From Amyelois transitella (lineage: Eukaryota; Arthropoda; Insecta; Lepidoptera; Pyralidae): a stretch of DNA of 64,000 nt. The stretch lies in assembly GCF_032362555.1 (NCBI RefSeq), contig NC_083516.1, positions 7,093,001 to 7,157,000 of the forward strand. The letters are read 5' to 3'. The notes under the pieces are model-generated. The model worked only from the letters and a program-made list of their open reading frames with translations. It ran no database searches and had not been told where the DNA came from. A program made the translations under genes and the position numbers. This document shows positions 1-10,102 of this stretch, in pieces (position 1 is the stretch's first letter; every line of letters starts with the position of its first letter).

Positions 1-1870
1 CATGGGATATTTCATCAAAGTAGAGAATCGACCTGCAACTGTTACTTTGAGGAAATTGGAATTAATTTATGTCAAAGTCATTGAGACGAAAAGAGAAATA
101 AATGCAGTGTTTGAAGCTCCGATCCTGTGCACGTTACTTCAGTGCTTTCATTCTATGGTGAGCGAGGCGTACATCATCTACCATGGTGTTGCCATCAAAC
201 AGAATTTTACGTTGCATGAGACATTTAATTGCTCCCTGTGGCTTATTTATCAAATATTGAAACTGTTTACTCTTTCGTACACTGGGAATAAGCTGAAATG
301 TGAGGTTTGTACAACGCCATTAGATACATATCTCTAAATCCATCCACGAAACCGGCGCCGGTGTCGGTCTACTTTAGCCTAACTTTTCTGATCATCGATT
401 AACCAGTATTATTTGTACTTTTACTAAGCCAATGGGGTGCCCAAAGACTTTTTTTTTGTGCAACGCGGCTGATCTGGGAACGAGTGAGCAATAAAGGCTC
501 TCGGCTTTTGGAAAGACGATGGTCATGGCCACATTTAGCAAACTCATTTGCGTCTGTACCGGGAGCGATAGTTTGGGCTCGGCCGCCATAAAGGGAAGAT
601 CTACCGCCAGGCTAGGTGTTATGCCTGGGGAACCGTAGCTCCGACGATGTTGTGACAGAAGTTTGTATGTATGTTCAATCAGTAAAATCTTTGAATCTGA
701 TAGCGTCGGTGATTGGTTTTTGTGACTTGTAGCGTAGAGATGTCGCCACACTTCTCATAAAAATCTCTTCCCCTGGCCTAGGGCTCCAATTTGTGCGTCT
801 AGGTCTACAAGGGGCGCAACGTGCTCAAAGGTGGATTTAACTACTGCGACCACGCGCTTTTGCTGCTATTAAAATGCTTGAATTTTAAAATGTAAATCTA
901 TTGTTATGATAAATTTTTATTTTATTTTATATTTGCATCATAATAAAAACAGTAAAAGATCGAGATATATCAAGTTATTTTAATCGTTCTAGCTATGTAC
1001 CTATGTATTTGTTTTATTTTTAAGGTCACGAAGATAGGACAAAGTCTTCATAATATTCCTTTAGAAAAAATTGATCAAAGAATGTTGATGGAGGTGAGTT
1101 ATTTATGATGCTATGCTGGGACTGTAAGATCTAAGGTATAATATTAAAGTCACGCAGATAAAGTTAGAGCCTAGAGAGTACTCGTGTTCTCGATATATAC
1201 ATATATAAAGGTCTAAATCACGCAAGCAAAGATTTCACGGATTGGAACATATATACACGAATTCGTCGGAGCCGCGGTTCCCCAGGTATTACACCTAGCC
1301 TGGCGGAAGATCTATATATATATATATGTATGTATATATAAATATATATATATAGTACTCGTGTTCTCGAAACTTCTTATGTATATATATGTCTAGTAGT
1401 ACTTTTTTGTAGTTCTAAATTAATACAAAAAAAGGTTGTTTTAAAGAAATTCTATAAATTTAGTGTTGCTATTCCTTGTACTGAAATGAGTGCATTTTAA
1501 ACTGCAATATTTAATGTAGGTATGTATTTCTTAGGGGAATTTAGTCACACACCAGAATGTATGTTATTTGTGATCAATTTGTTAATTTTCAGATACAACA
1601 TTTTTCATCACTAATCTCGCATCAGAATGCAAACCTGACAGTTTATGGATTTTTTGAAATCGATGCAACGTTACTGTTTAATGTAAGTAGGTTTCATTAT
1701 CCGATATTATTTATTTAGGACCAAAGAAATGGTATTTTCAAGTTTACTTAATATCTATACAAGTGTGTGTGAGTACAATATTTTTTAAGTATCAAATCAA
1801 TTATCTTTTATTACAGGTAATGGCGTCAGCAGCAATGTATTTAATTATTCTCTTACAGTTTGATAAGTAA
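1..1870 (+). CDS. Gustatory receptor, C-terminal part (5' end outside window)
   Basis: Seven-transmembrane insect gustatory receptor, a ligand-gated channel of chemosensory neurons. Exons: 1-304 (open to the left), 1025-1093, 1593-1682, 1817-1870. Every junction is phase 0 with GT-AG ends (donors at 305, 1094, 1683; acceptors before 1025, 1593, 1817). The first exon encodes hydrophobic helices. The third carries GFFEIDATLLFN and the last ends in MYLIILLQFDK before TAA; these match the family's conserved TM7 signature (GxFxIDxxLLF, then TYLIILLQF). Exons encoding only this C-terminal motif are typical of lepidopteran Gr genes. The N-terminal helices lie upstream. The subfamily (sugar, CO2, bitter) cannot be told from this part. 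Confidence 0.9.
305..1024 (+). other. Gr intron with dispersed-repeat copy
   Basis: Intron between the first two visible receptor exons. It holds one copy of an unclassified repeat (about 556-748). The rest is AT-rich with no supported gene. Confidence 0.6.
556..748 (+). repeat. Unclassified interspersed repeat, copy A
   Basis: Shares about 190 bp with 3248-3450 (same orientation) and with 1199-1316 (inverted). The common core runs from GGGAGCGAT through AAGGGAAGATCT, GCCAGGCTAGGTGT and GGCTCCGACGA to GATAGCGTCG and TTTTTGTGACTTGT. No coding capacity and no clear terminal repeat. It is possibly a SINE or MITE. Confidence 0.65.
1199..1316 (-). repeat. Unclassified interspersed repeat, copy B (partial)
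   Basis: Inverted relative to copies A and C and truncated. On the minus strand it closely follows copy C from AGATCTTC through GCCAGGCTAGGTGTAATACC to GTGAAATCTTTGCTTGCGT. It is followed on the plus strand by a TA-rich microsatellite (about 1310-1355). It lies in a Gr intron. Confidence 0.6.
1310..1355. repeat. TA/TATG microsatellite
   Basis: Run of alternating TATA and TATG units directly after repeat copy B. Likely polymorphic; no function inferred. Confidence 0.7.
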
Positions 1871-2048
1871 AATTAAAATCAATGAAATAGGTACTGAAAA
1901 GACTCATCAGACCTATTCCACAACTCCTGAAAGCTGAAAAAACAAGACGAAACGAGCAATGAAGCCATGTTAGATTTCTTAGTGTACGTACATTGTATTA
2001 GTGTATGACCGAATTAGAATAGAATACATAGTTAGGTATTATTTAGAA

Positions 2049-2243
2049 CTAGAGGCCGCCCGCGACTTCGTCCGCATGGAAACCCTATCAATCCCGCAGG
2101 AACTCCGGGATAAAAAGTAGTTAGTATATGTTGGGTCTTCAGATACCTACATACCAAATTTCATCGTAATCGGTTCAGTAGTTTTTGCGTGAAAGAGTAA
2201 CAAACATCCATACTGACATCCTCAACTTTCGCATTTATATAAT
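2049..2243 (-). mobile_element. Helitron-type short element, 3' portion
   Basis: Read on the minus strand, it ends in a GC-rich hairpin (GCGGAC-GAA-GTCGCG) followed by CTAG and then host T, the 3' end expected of Helitrons. The interior includes the GCGAAAGTT stretch common in lepidopteran copies. The 5' TC end is degraded. Confidence 0.55.
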
Positions 2244-3247
2244 AAAACAAATCTAACATTTCATGTGTCCAACATTAAAAATGACAAAGTTTCATACAAA
2301 CTTACCACCCCTATTTCACCCCTGTAGGAATGCAATTTTCAAAATCCAATAAATGAATTAATATTTTAATCTAACCGTGAATTTAAATCTAATGTGTCCA
2401 ACACTAAAAATGACGAAGTTTCATACAAACTTGCAACCCTTATTTCACTCCTTTAGAAATAGAATTTACAAAAATCCTTTCTCAGTGGATCCCTTCTAAT
2501 TAAAATCTAACTACCTACCTGCCAAATTTCAACTTTATTGGCTCAGTAGATTTCGAGATTTCGTGATTCCTAAGTGAGTGTTTTTAGCTTTTATATATAT
2601 AGAAGATTATTCCTCGTATGCTGACGCAACTCCAGAATTCGCTTCTTTTACTCCATGATCATAGAGAAACGTGCCAGTATCTGGTGAAAACAAAAATTAA
2701 ATCTACTATTGAAAGTGAATCGTACACAGTGGTAGGAGTAGAACATATGTTCTTCTGTATACTGTTCTATGTATACGTAATGAGATTCAGTCGACCGTGA
2801 GATGTGATTCTAAAGTAAAGAAGCTTTCCGTTCGGCCACTTTCGAAACCAGTCGGTACATTCTTCACACATAATAATTGAGAAGGGAACAACAGTACGTG
2901 TGTTACATATGGTCATAGCTTTATTTAGAACACACACATTAAAGTCTAAGATTTAGAACTGAAAAATAATAATGGCTAGTGTTGCTAGATTTTTCTTTGA
3001 CTGTTACTGTAATTAAAGGTTTTATTGAAATAAATTATTTATGTCAATGTAAATAATGCATTTAATCTAAATGAAGAAACATAGTATATTTTCTAGTAAA
3101 GTACCTAATATACATAATAAACATCTATGTTAAATGTATATAATAACATTCCTCTTTTTTTTATTTCCTTGCTTGCATTATTATACATTTTAATTATGCC
3201 ACTTTTGAGAGATTAGACATAGGTATAGATAGTAAATCGTTCAAGCT

Positions 3248-3450
3248 ATGTAGCGGGAGCGATGATTCGTTTCGACCGCCACCAAAGGGAAGATCTTCTG
3301 CCAGGCTAGGTGTAATACCTAGGGAACCGCGGCTCCGACGAATTCGTGTATATATTCCAATTCGTGAAATCTTTGCTTGCGTTATTTAGACTTTTCGCTG
3401 TGATTGACTGATAGCGTCGCGTGATTTTCTTTTTGTGACTTGTGGCGTAT
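3248..3450 (+). repeat. Unclassified interspersed repeat, copy C
   Basis: Longest of the three copies. It lies just upstream of the loqs 5' end, so it could contribute to that promoter region. It shares its core with 556-748 and, inverted, with 1199-1316. Confidence 0.65.
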
Positions 3451-3733
3451 ACATACAAGTATTAAATTTAAAGTTACAGGGGATAAAATTTTAGTGTAAC
3501 CTGTGCTGTGTTGTAATTTTTGATAAGAAAATACTGGTAACACTTTTTGCCTAATGTGTCGTGGAAAGGCGAAATAGCCGGTGTGTGTGTAGTTCTTATT
3601 GGTTTTATTGAAATTTAATAATAAATAAAGGTAATTTGGGTGTTATTTAAAATTTGTCAGAAGTCATCACAATTGTTTCCAATTTTCCAGATAATCTTTT
3701 TATTTTTGGTTTTCTGTCTTGATTGCTGGTAAA

Positions 3734-6700
3734 ATGGTAAGTTTTGTTTTGATGTATTTTATTTTTATAATATAATTTATTTATTGTGATGTTATCAAAA
3801 ATTAAGAATGAAGTATGTCATTTATGGTATTTATAAATGAATTTATGGCTGTGAAATCTACCGGCATGGTGTCCAATTAGATAGTAGCCATCTTGAGATT
3901 TTGTAATGGCCGGTGCGGTGTCCGCCATGTCGTAGGATCACATGTTTTGATGATAAATATTATGAGACGAATGTTTAAATGTGACATCTTTTAGTTCCAT
4001 TCTGAAACTATATTACATTACATACCTAGTACATAATCTAAGTGTACTGTTTAGATTGTAATTACCTACCAATCCATATATTTAAATAAAAATGAATCTA
4101 CCTACTCCTTTCTTTTTATTTGGGTTCCCAGGAAAATATTATACCCAGAAAAGAAAAGCCTTACCTATATTGCCAGAATCTGTAGTGAGGTTATTACATT
4201 AGGTTTATTTACACCTTAAAATTTATAACAACTAATTCATTTTCCTGAATTTTTTTTGAGTTACCTACCCTTAGTGCCTTTTATTATCATTATACAGATG
4301 GATGGTGGCGTAGTACACCCACACCCTGGCCAAGTTCTTGGCGGGGTTCCTGGAGTGGTGCACGGGATGCCGGTGCATGGGGCGGGTCCAGACGGGGAGC
4401 ATCCACCACACGGTCCTCGAAGGCGTTACCCAAACAGGACCAAACCTCCCAATAACTTGGAGCGACTGCCATTAGATGAAGCTGCAAAGAGGGTATGATA
4501 CACACATTAAATCACATCTATGTCTCTTGTGGGATGATGGACCCAACAGTCCCACAAATACTGAAAGGCATTTAGCTCTGTGGCTAATGATGAAAGAGGG
4601 TAAAAATCTTAAGAATATCTGTTAACAAGTGCGAGAAGAATACTTCATCAAATGTATTTTTAGGTGCTGTATCACCTTGGATGGAAAAATTGAAAAATGT
4701 TTGACAATGCATGTGTAAATAAGTATCTACAATTCTAGACTTTAGTCTCCTTAAGTCCAGTCACTACTTTGATTATACTTCATACAGTTTGATTAATGTG
4801 TTTTATTCTGATATATACCAATGACAAAATCACATTTCCAGTCTAAGATAAACATATGATAAAATTATTTTGTGTATAGGAAATGGAGTCCCTTCCCATG
4901 AAGACACCGGTCTCCGTTCTGCAGGAGCTCTTGGCTCGCCGGGGAACTGTTCCTAAGTACGAGTTGGTGCAGATTGAGGGCATGATCCATGAGCCTACAT
5001 TCCGCTACAGAGTTACCGTGGCTGATTTAGTGGGTAAGGGATTTATTTGTCACTTATGCATTAATGATGACATCAAAACATATCTGAATAGTAACATTGT
5101 AAACATGTTGAGAGGAAAATTCTGTGATAAGTTGATTCTTTGCTTTTATGCTAAAAGAGGTTTAAAGTCCCATCTTAATGTCAGTATGTTAAATTTAAAT
5201 TCCATTTCTATTAATTTTAACTTTTCATTGGATTTTGATTATGTTTTTGATTGATGAAATACCTTTCTTTAATTACATAATAACATTGATTTTAATCATC
5301 AATCATAATTTTTTGATTTATCTGACATTTATTGCAATTGCCTTTTTAGACTTTTTAGACATAGCTACCTTCTCTGCAAGAATGTTATTGCAATTTATGT
5401 CAGTATTACACAATTTTATTGTTTATACATTATAATCAATAAATTTATTAAACAACACAAATATATAAATATTTTCAGCTATGGGCACTGGTCGTTCAAA
5501 GAAGGAAGCGAAGCACTCTGCCGCTAAAGCCTTGCTGGACAAGCTTACTGGCGCTGCCCCTGCAGATCCTGCTGCCAATGGGAATGTGCCTGAGACGTAA
5601 GTTTCTACTATTGACATTTGTCCTGATTTATTGACATTACTATGTTAAAAGGGGAAATTAAACGTGACATTCCTGGGAAAGAGATTGAGTAGAAAGTACA
5701 TACATGAATTATGTCTTTCCTGGAGGGCTAGGCAAAAACTACATTTGTCCACTTGCTACAGGGAATGTAGTATGCATACTTTTTTAATTTCATCTGTATT
5801 CATAACTCCCTTTAGTGGCAGAATAGATATATCATTTATTTTTTATGAATATTTTTACTGTGGAAAGAAAATGTATCATTATATCAAATTATATCTTTCC
5901 TAGTGGTGCTGTGGTGGCATCCTTTGAAGACAAGTTGATGGGCAACCCTGTGGGTTGGCTGCAGGAGTTGTGCATGTCTCGGTTCTGGCCGCCACCCTCC
6001 TACCACGCCGAAAACGATGATAATGTCAACAGGCGTATGTATTGGTATTTTACGATAATAATATCCAAATAAATTTTTAGGGGTTAAAAACTTCACTTAT
6101 GCAGTTTAGGGTCGTGGTCAAAGGCGCAGCCAGGGCTCCTGTCTAGAGAGGTGAGGATGACTTTACCAAGCAAGACTTACACTTGTACTGTGTTTTTCCC
6201 GAGACCAATAATAAAGAATAGGTTTTTGTGAGTAATGTATGCCATATTAATTACAATTTTCACAGTATATTCTCCTACTTGCTGTTTCTTAGACATTGAG
6301 ACTATAAAGCCCAAAAAAAAATTATAAATTTGATTGATGAAAATTTGATAATAATGTTGGAATGAGAATTAACTTTTCACTTAAATTTATAATCAATTAA
6401 TATGTATAATCTTAAAAAATATTTTGATTCCAGGTCTTCCACATGAGCGTCAGTTTACTATCATTTGCACGTTGCTCAAGCGCCGCGAAGTCGGAACTGG
6501 GAAGTCTAAGAAACTGGCCAAACGCCAGGCCGCTTACAAAATGTGGCAAGCTCTCCAGGACAACCCGCCTGATGTTTTCCAGCCTGAGGAAGAGGTAAAC
6601 CTAGGATTTTTTACCTATTATTCATCACATGTACTTAACATCATTCCTATTTTTCCTATCTCATCATCAGTCAAGAATTAATACAAATAATGAGTTTATC

Positions 6701-7642
6701 CACAATAAAATGCACAATCAATTATGAATTCCCATAAATTAAAAATACCTACTTAAACCAAAATTTCTTTTTGTTTAACTTTACGTGGGTCATACACTGA
6801 ATGGTTGAAGCTTGGTTTTTAGATTAATATATTAATTTGTACCCAAATCAAAATTATAGTCCTGCCTGTTTATGACCCATATTACTAAAAAAATCTATCC
6901 ACAGAATACAAAAACGCATCAGCTGTATAAAACAGGTGCCTCATAATATTCCACTGATGAATGCGCTAGCACTTGGCCAGGTGTTTTACTATCTTTCTGT
7001 CGGATTTATGCCAAGGAGGGGTCTTCCACAAAGGAATCGATTGATATAATTCGTGTTGTGTTCTAGGGCGGAGTCGCGGCCCGTTATGCCGACTTGAAAG
7101 ATAGTAAAATCTCCACTTTGACTACCAGTCACAGCCACAAGGTGTCGCAGTTTCACAAACACCTCAAACAGTCTGTCGGGCCCAACCTGGCCAAGTTGCA
7201 GGTACGCCACATTCAAATTATTTTGCATGAACCGTTTTTATTTATTGAATGAAACAATCTACCTACACACAAATTACTAAGCTTTGTTAAATGTCACTGT
7301 TTTTTATATTGCATGAATGAGTTTGTTCAGATCATTGTAGTTAGCTATTGTTTACAAAATAAAATATAGACTAACATTGCATTTTTACTGCAGGTCACTC
7401 CATTGAACAACAAGGATTTCAACTTCGTGCAATTTTTGCAAGAGATCGCTTCAGAGCAGTCGTTTGAAGTGACTTATGTTGACATTGACGAGAAATCTAT
7501 GACGGGCCGCAACCAGTGTCTGGTACAGCTGTCTACTCTGCCGGTGGCGGTGTGCTACGGATCTGGACTTACCTCGAAAGATGCCCAGTCGTCTGCTGCC
7601 CAGAACGCCCTTGAGTATCTCAAAATTATGACCAAGAAGTGA
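3734..7642 (+). CDS. loqs: Loquacious, dsRNA-binding partner of Dicer (3 dsRBDs)
   Basis: Homologue of Loquacious/TRBP, which assists Dicer in pre-miRNA and dsRNA processing. CDS exons: 3734-3736 (ATG only), 4298-4492, 4880-5033, 5479-5596, 5904-6034, 6434-6594, 7067-7201, 7394-7642. All introns are GT-AG, phases agree, total 1146 nt = 381 aa plus TGA. dsRBD1 is at about residues 75-143 (TPVSVLQELLARRG ... KKEAKHSAAKALL). dsRBD2 is at about 172-240 (NPVGWLQELC ... LPHERQFTIIC ... KSKKLAKRQAAYKMWQAL). dsRBD3, the Dicer-binding type, is at about 305-379 (AQSSAAQNALEYL). The N-terminus is Gly/Pro/His-rich. LPHER and KSKKLAKRQAA favour Loqs over R2D2. An ATG also opens the second exon, so the true start could be one codon later. 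A likely 5'UTR exon ends near 3630, with another piece at 3691-3733. Confidence 0.93.
4505..4605 (-). repeat. Degenerate SINE-like fragment in loqs intron
   Basis: Minus-strand remnant of the SINE-like family seen intact at 28453-28707: diverged 'tctcttgtggg ... gacccaacagtc ... ggcatttagct' blocks in the family order. Confidence 0.5.
5696..5815 (-). repeat. Old RTE LINE 3'-tail fragment in loqs intron
   Basis: Diverged match to the 3' end of the RTE elements at 35657-38756 and 51609-55183: a TACATACAT tail, then TTTCCTGGAGGGCTAGGCA, CCACTTGC and GCATACTT blocks in the RTE order. Much older than those copies. Confidence 0.6.
6434..6681 (+). other. Possible alternative loqs 3' end by intronic polyadenylation
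   Basis: If the donor at 6595 is not used, the exon's frame continues 28 codons into the intron to a stop at 6679-6681. A canonical AATAAA follows at 6704-6709. The product would keep dsRBD1 and dsRBD2, lose dsRBD3 and gain a 28-residue hydrophobic tail. Drosophila Loqs-PD, the siRNA-pathway isoform, is made in a comparable way, so this is plausible but inferred from sequence only. Confidence 0.35.
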
Positions 7643-9840
7643 AAGTCTCACAATCTCGCGACATCAAAACACGCTTAGTGCTCGACTATGCGTCTTATTT
7701 ATAAAGCCCACTGATAAAGTAATAAATATAGGTACGCCAATATTGACACTTGCGAGCTTGTGCAATTGGTGTCGCTAGGTTTTGAGCCTAAAATATTCTT
7801 CATCACCACTTCCCATTTGAATAATGGCATATTGCCATGTGCCTAAAGCACTTCGGGCTATGCTTTATAACTGGCATATTTGCAGTATCTTACTTGTGAT
7901 TCGTTTTTTTTAAGTAAGTTGAATGAAATAGTATTTTTTTTTAATTTTCTTCGCTTACCATAAGTATTCATGAATTTAATTTTTTTTTATTCATTTTACT
8001 TTCGATTTGTAAATAAAAGAAGAGATATATGGAAATCAATTTTTAATACAAACATCTTGGATCTTAATATTAGTTGCATAATCTTGACAATGTTATTAAT
8101 TACACCTATTTATTTTTGTTTTTAAAATATAACAAGTGAGTTCTCACTTGTACTACTACTGCCAATGTGCGAGGATAAATTGCATAGCCCGTTAAACTTA
8201 AACAAAGTATGGAGTGGTCATATAAAAATACATACAAGCTATACTTTGCATAGAATTAGTGTAATTTTCCCAGCGTGGAAATTACTTAAGAAAAAATAAA
8301 TAAAAAAAAACAAAAAAATCTATAAAATATATTAAAAAAAAAAAAAAAAAATGTGTGGACTATATTTCCAGTTTAATATTCAGCATAATAATTTAGGCAT
8401 GTTTTTGCATTCATATTTAACTGATTATACCTACTACTTACCCAAAAGTCGGTCTTAGCTTTTAATGTATATTGTAAACATGGCATAGCCATTCCTCTTA
8501 ATTTTCTTTTTCGTTTTTACAGGCGTCTACTTGTGTTTTATAAAATTAGTTAGTTTGGTGTGTTACGGAGTTATCTTAATGCTGAGCATTAAACGGAAAA
8601 AGTATTCTCAGCTTGTATATTGTCTTGTTGACGAACTGCCCAACCTTTGCTTTGTAACAAGATCCGAGAACACAGTCGACCCACTTGAACTTCTTACAAA
8701 GTGCAAGGGTTGGTACTAGCGAATGTTACGCGTGACATTTGTGTTAAGAGGCAGGATAAGATTGTTTTTATTTAAATTGAACCAGTGGCTGTCTAGGTTT
8801 TCTTTTATGTACATGTTGGAAAACTTTGCAGGGAAGCTGAGAACTATGTGTTTAGAGTGAATATATCACTGGAATTAGTGGTTGCGGAGTTAGGATCCCT
8901 TGCCTGTGAAAATGGGCATTATTTTAATGCAAAGTATAGAGGTTGTAACAATTTCTACCTGTACAGTGTCGTCGTCGATGCTTGATTTGCGGGCAATGAC
9001 GAGGATCCTGCACGCACCAAGTTTCTTTTAAATTGAATGGTGTGAGTTCAACCTGCCCTTGATAAACATCGCACTGTTCAAGTTAGAAAAGACTAACTGG
9101 AGTAAAGGATTGGAGTTCTGTTCAACCAAGACCAACTAAATAAAATGCCCGGTCAATGGGACATATTTCATCGTATTATTTTATGTTTAGTGAGTCTTGG
9201 TTTTACTGTTCTTGAGATTAATCTCAAGAATATTAGTATTGTAGAAAATCATCACTATTTATTATGAACCTTTATCTCACTTCTTGCCTATTTGTATAAT
9301 TGTAATAAATAAGAAAACTTTTTGTGAACGTAATTATGTAATAAATTTTTTGCTATGCATTATTTCTGCTCTTAACTTCAATAAAATTTCGTGTTGCTTG
9401 AATTTCAGTTTTATTTTGTCATTGCCTGTATGAATACAGTTTTAAAAGAAAACAACCAAGATAACACTAAACTGTAGTGGCCCACTACTACCCCCCACTA
9501 AAATAGTTATTGCGTTGGTATAACAACCTACTGATAGCCACTTTCACAGTACATGCCTAATACTCAAGAATAACGAAGCATACGTAGGTATTATAGAAAT
9601 AAAACGGGCAAAGCACGCGAGCGAAGTCGATATGTATGATGATAAAATCATGGGCTAATTAGTAGCGAAGTCCTCCATCCTGGTCCGTCAACAATCGCTG
9701 TTGCTATGAAGTGAAAACACAAAAATGGTTTTCTTCAGGAGCAGTTACCGTGGTTAACAGCATCATCCATGGTTTGGTCAACCAGACCAGTCACTCTCGC
9801 CCGCTCTAATTTTCAGAACATAATTCATTATAAAAAAATA
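7643..9840 (+). other. loqs 3'UTR and downstream spacer
   Basis: AATAAA signals at 7721-7726 (80 bases after the stop), 9304-9309 and 9380-9385 suggest short and long 3'UTRs. It contains an A-rich run near 8285-8350 and a perfect 22-bp palindrome at 9209-9230. The 62-codon frame at 8531-8719 shows no family resemblance. Confidence 0.5.
9209..9230. repeat. Perfect 22-bp palindrome
   Basis: TTCTTGAGATT followed directly by its reverse complement. It lies in the probable long 3'UTR of loqs. Confidence 0.85.
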
Positions 9841-9946
9841 ATGTAACTAATCTGTGGCTGTAGTTACAGATTGCTTTGATCTGAATGAGGTTTTCTGCGT
9901 GCGTGGCTGGACCAACTTAAAAATGGTAAAAGTAGGGTATAAAAAC

Positions 9947-9952
9947 TTTATT
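9947..9952 (-). terminator. Candidate poly(A) signal of HFM1
   Basis: AATAAA on the minus strand, about 150 bases beyond the stop codon at 10103. No closer canonical hexamer was seen. Confidence 0.5.
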
Positions 9953-10102
9953 GAGTTTCTGTTTACGACAAAGTCGTCGGCTACAATGTCATTAAATAAA
10001 AGTTGAGGTATCATTTTGGCCTTAAATTTAAGCATTACAAACTCCAATTAAATACTTCTACTACCTACTCTTTAATTTAAAACATTCTTACATGGATACT
10101 CA

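Larger units (their letters stand above)
1871..3480. other. Intergenic region Gr - loqs
   Basis: No gene supported. It contains a Helitron-type fragment (2049-2243), AT-rich sequence with two similar 'tttcatacaaacttRC' stretches near 2290 and 2420, and repeat copy C (3248-3450). A 60-codon open frame at 2618-2800 has no recognisable motif and is not annotated. Confidence 0.6.

Noticed and set aside
1310..1355. TA-rich run considered as an origin or scaffold attachment site
   Set aside because: Simple microsatellite; nothing else supports such a role.
2618..2800. 60-codon frame upstream of loqs
   Set aside because: No splice context, domain or repeat; AT-rich chance frame.
8531..8719. 62-codon frame with a hydrophobic start, preceded by TTTTACAG, in the loqs 3' region
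   Set aside because: Looks like a possible terminal exon, but loqs already ends in a complete dsRBD3 and a nearby AATAAA; no family resemblance.
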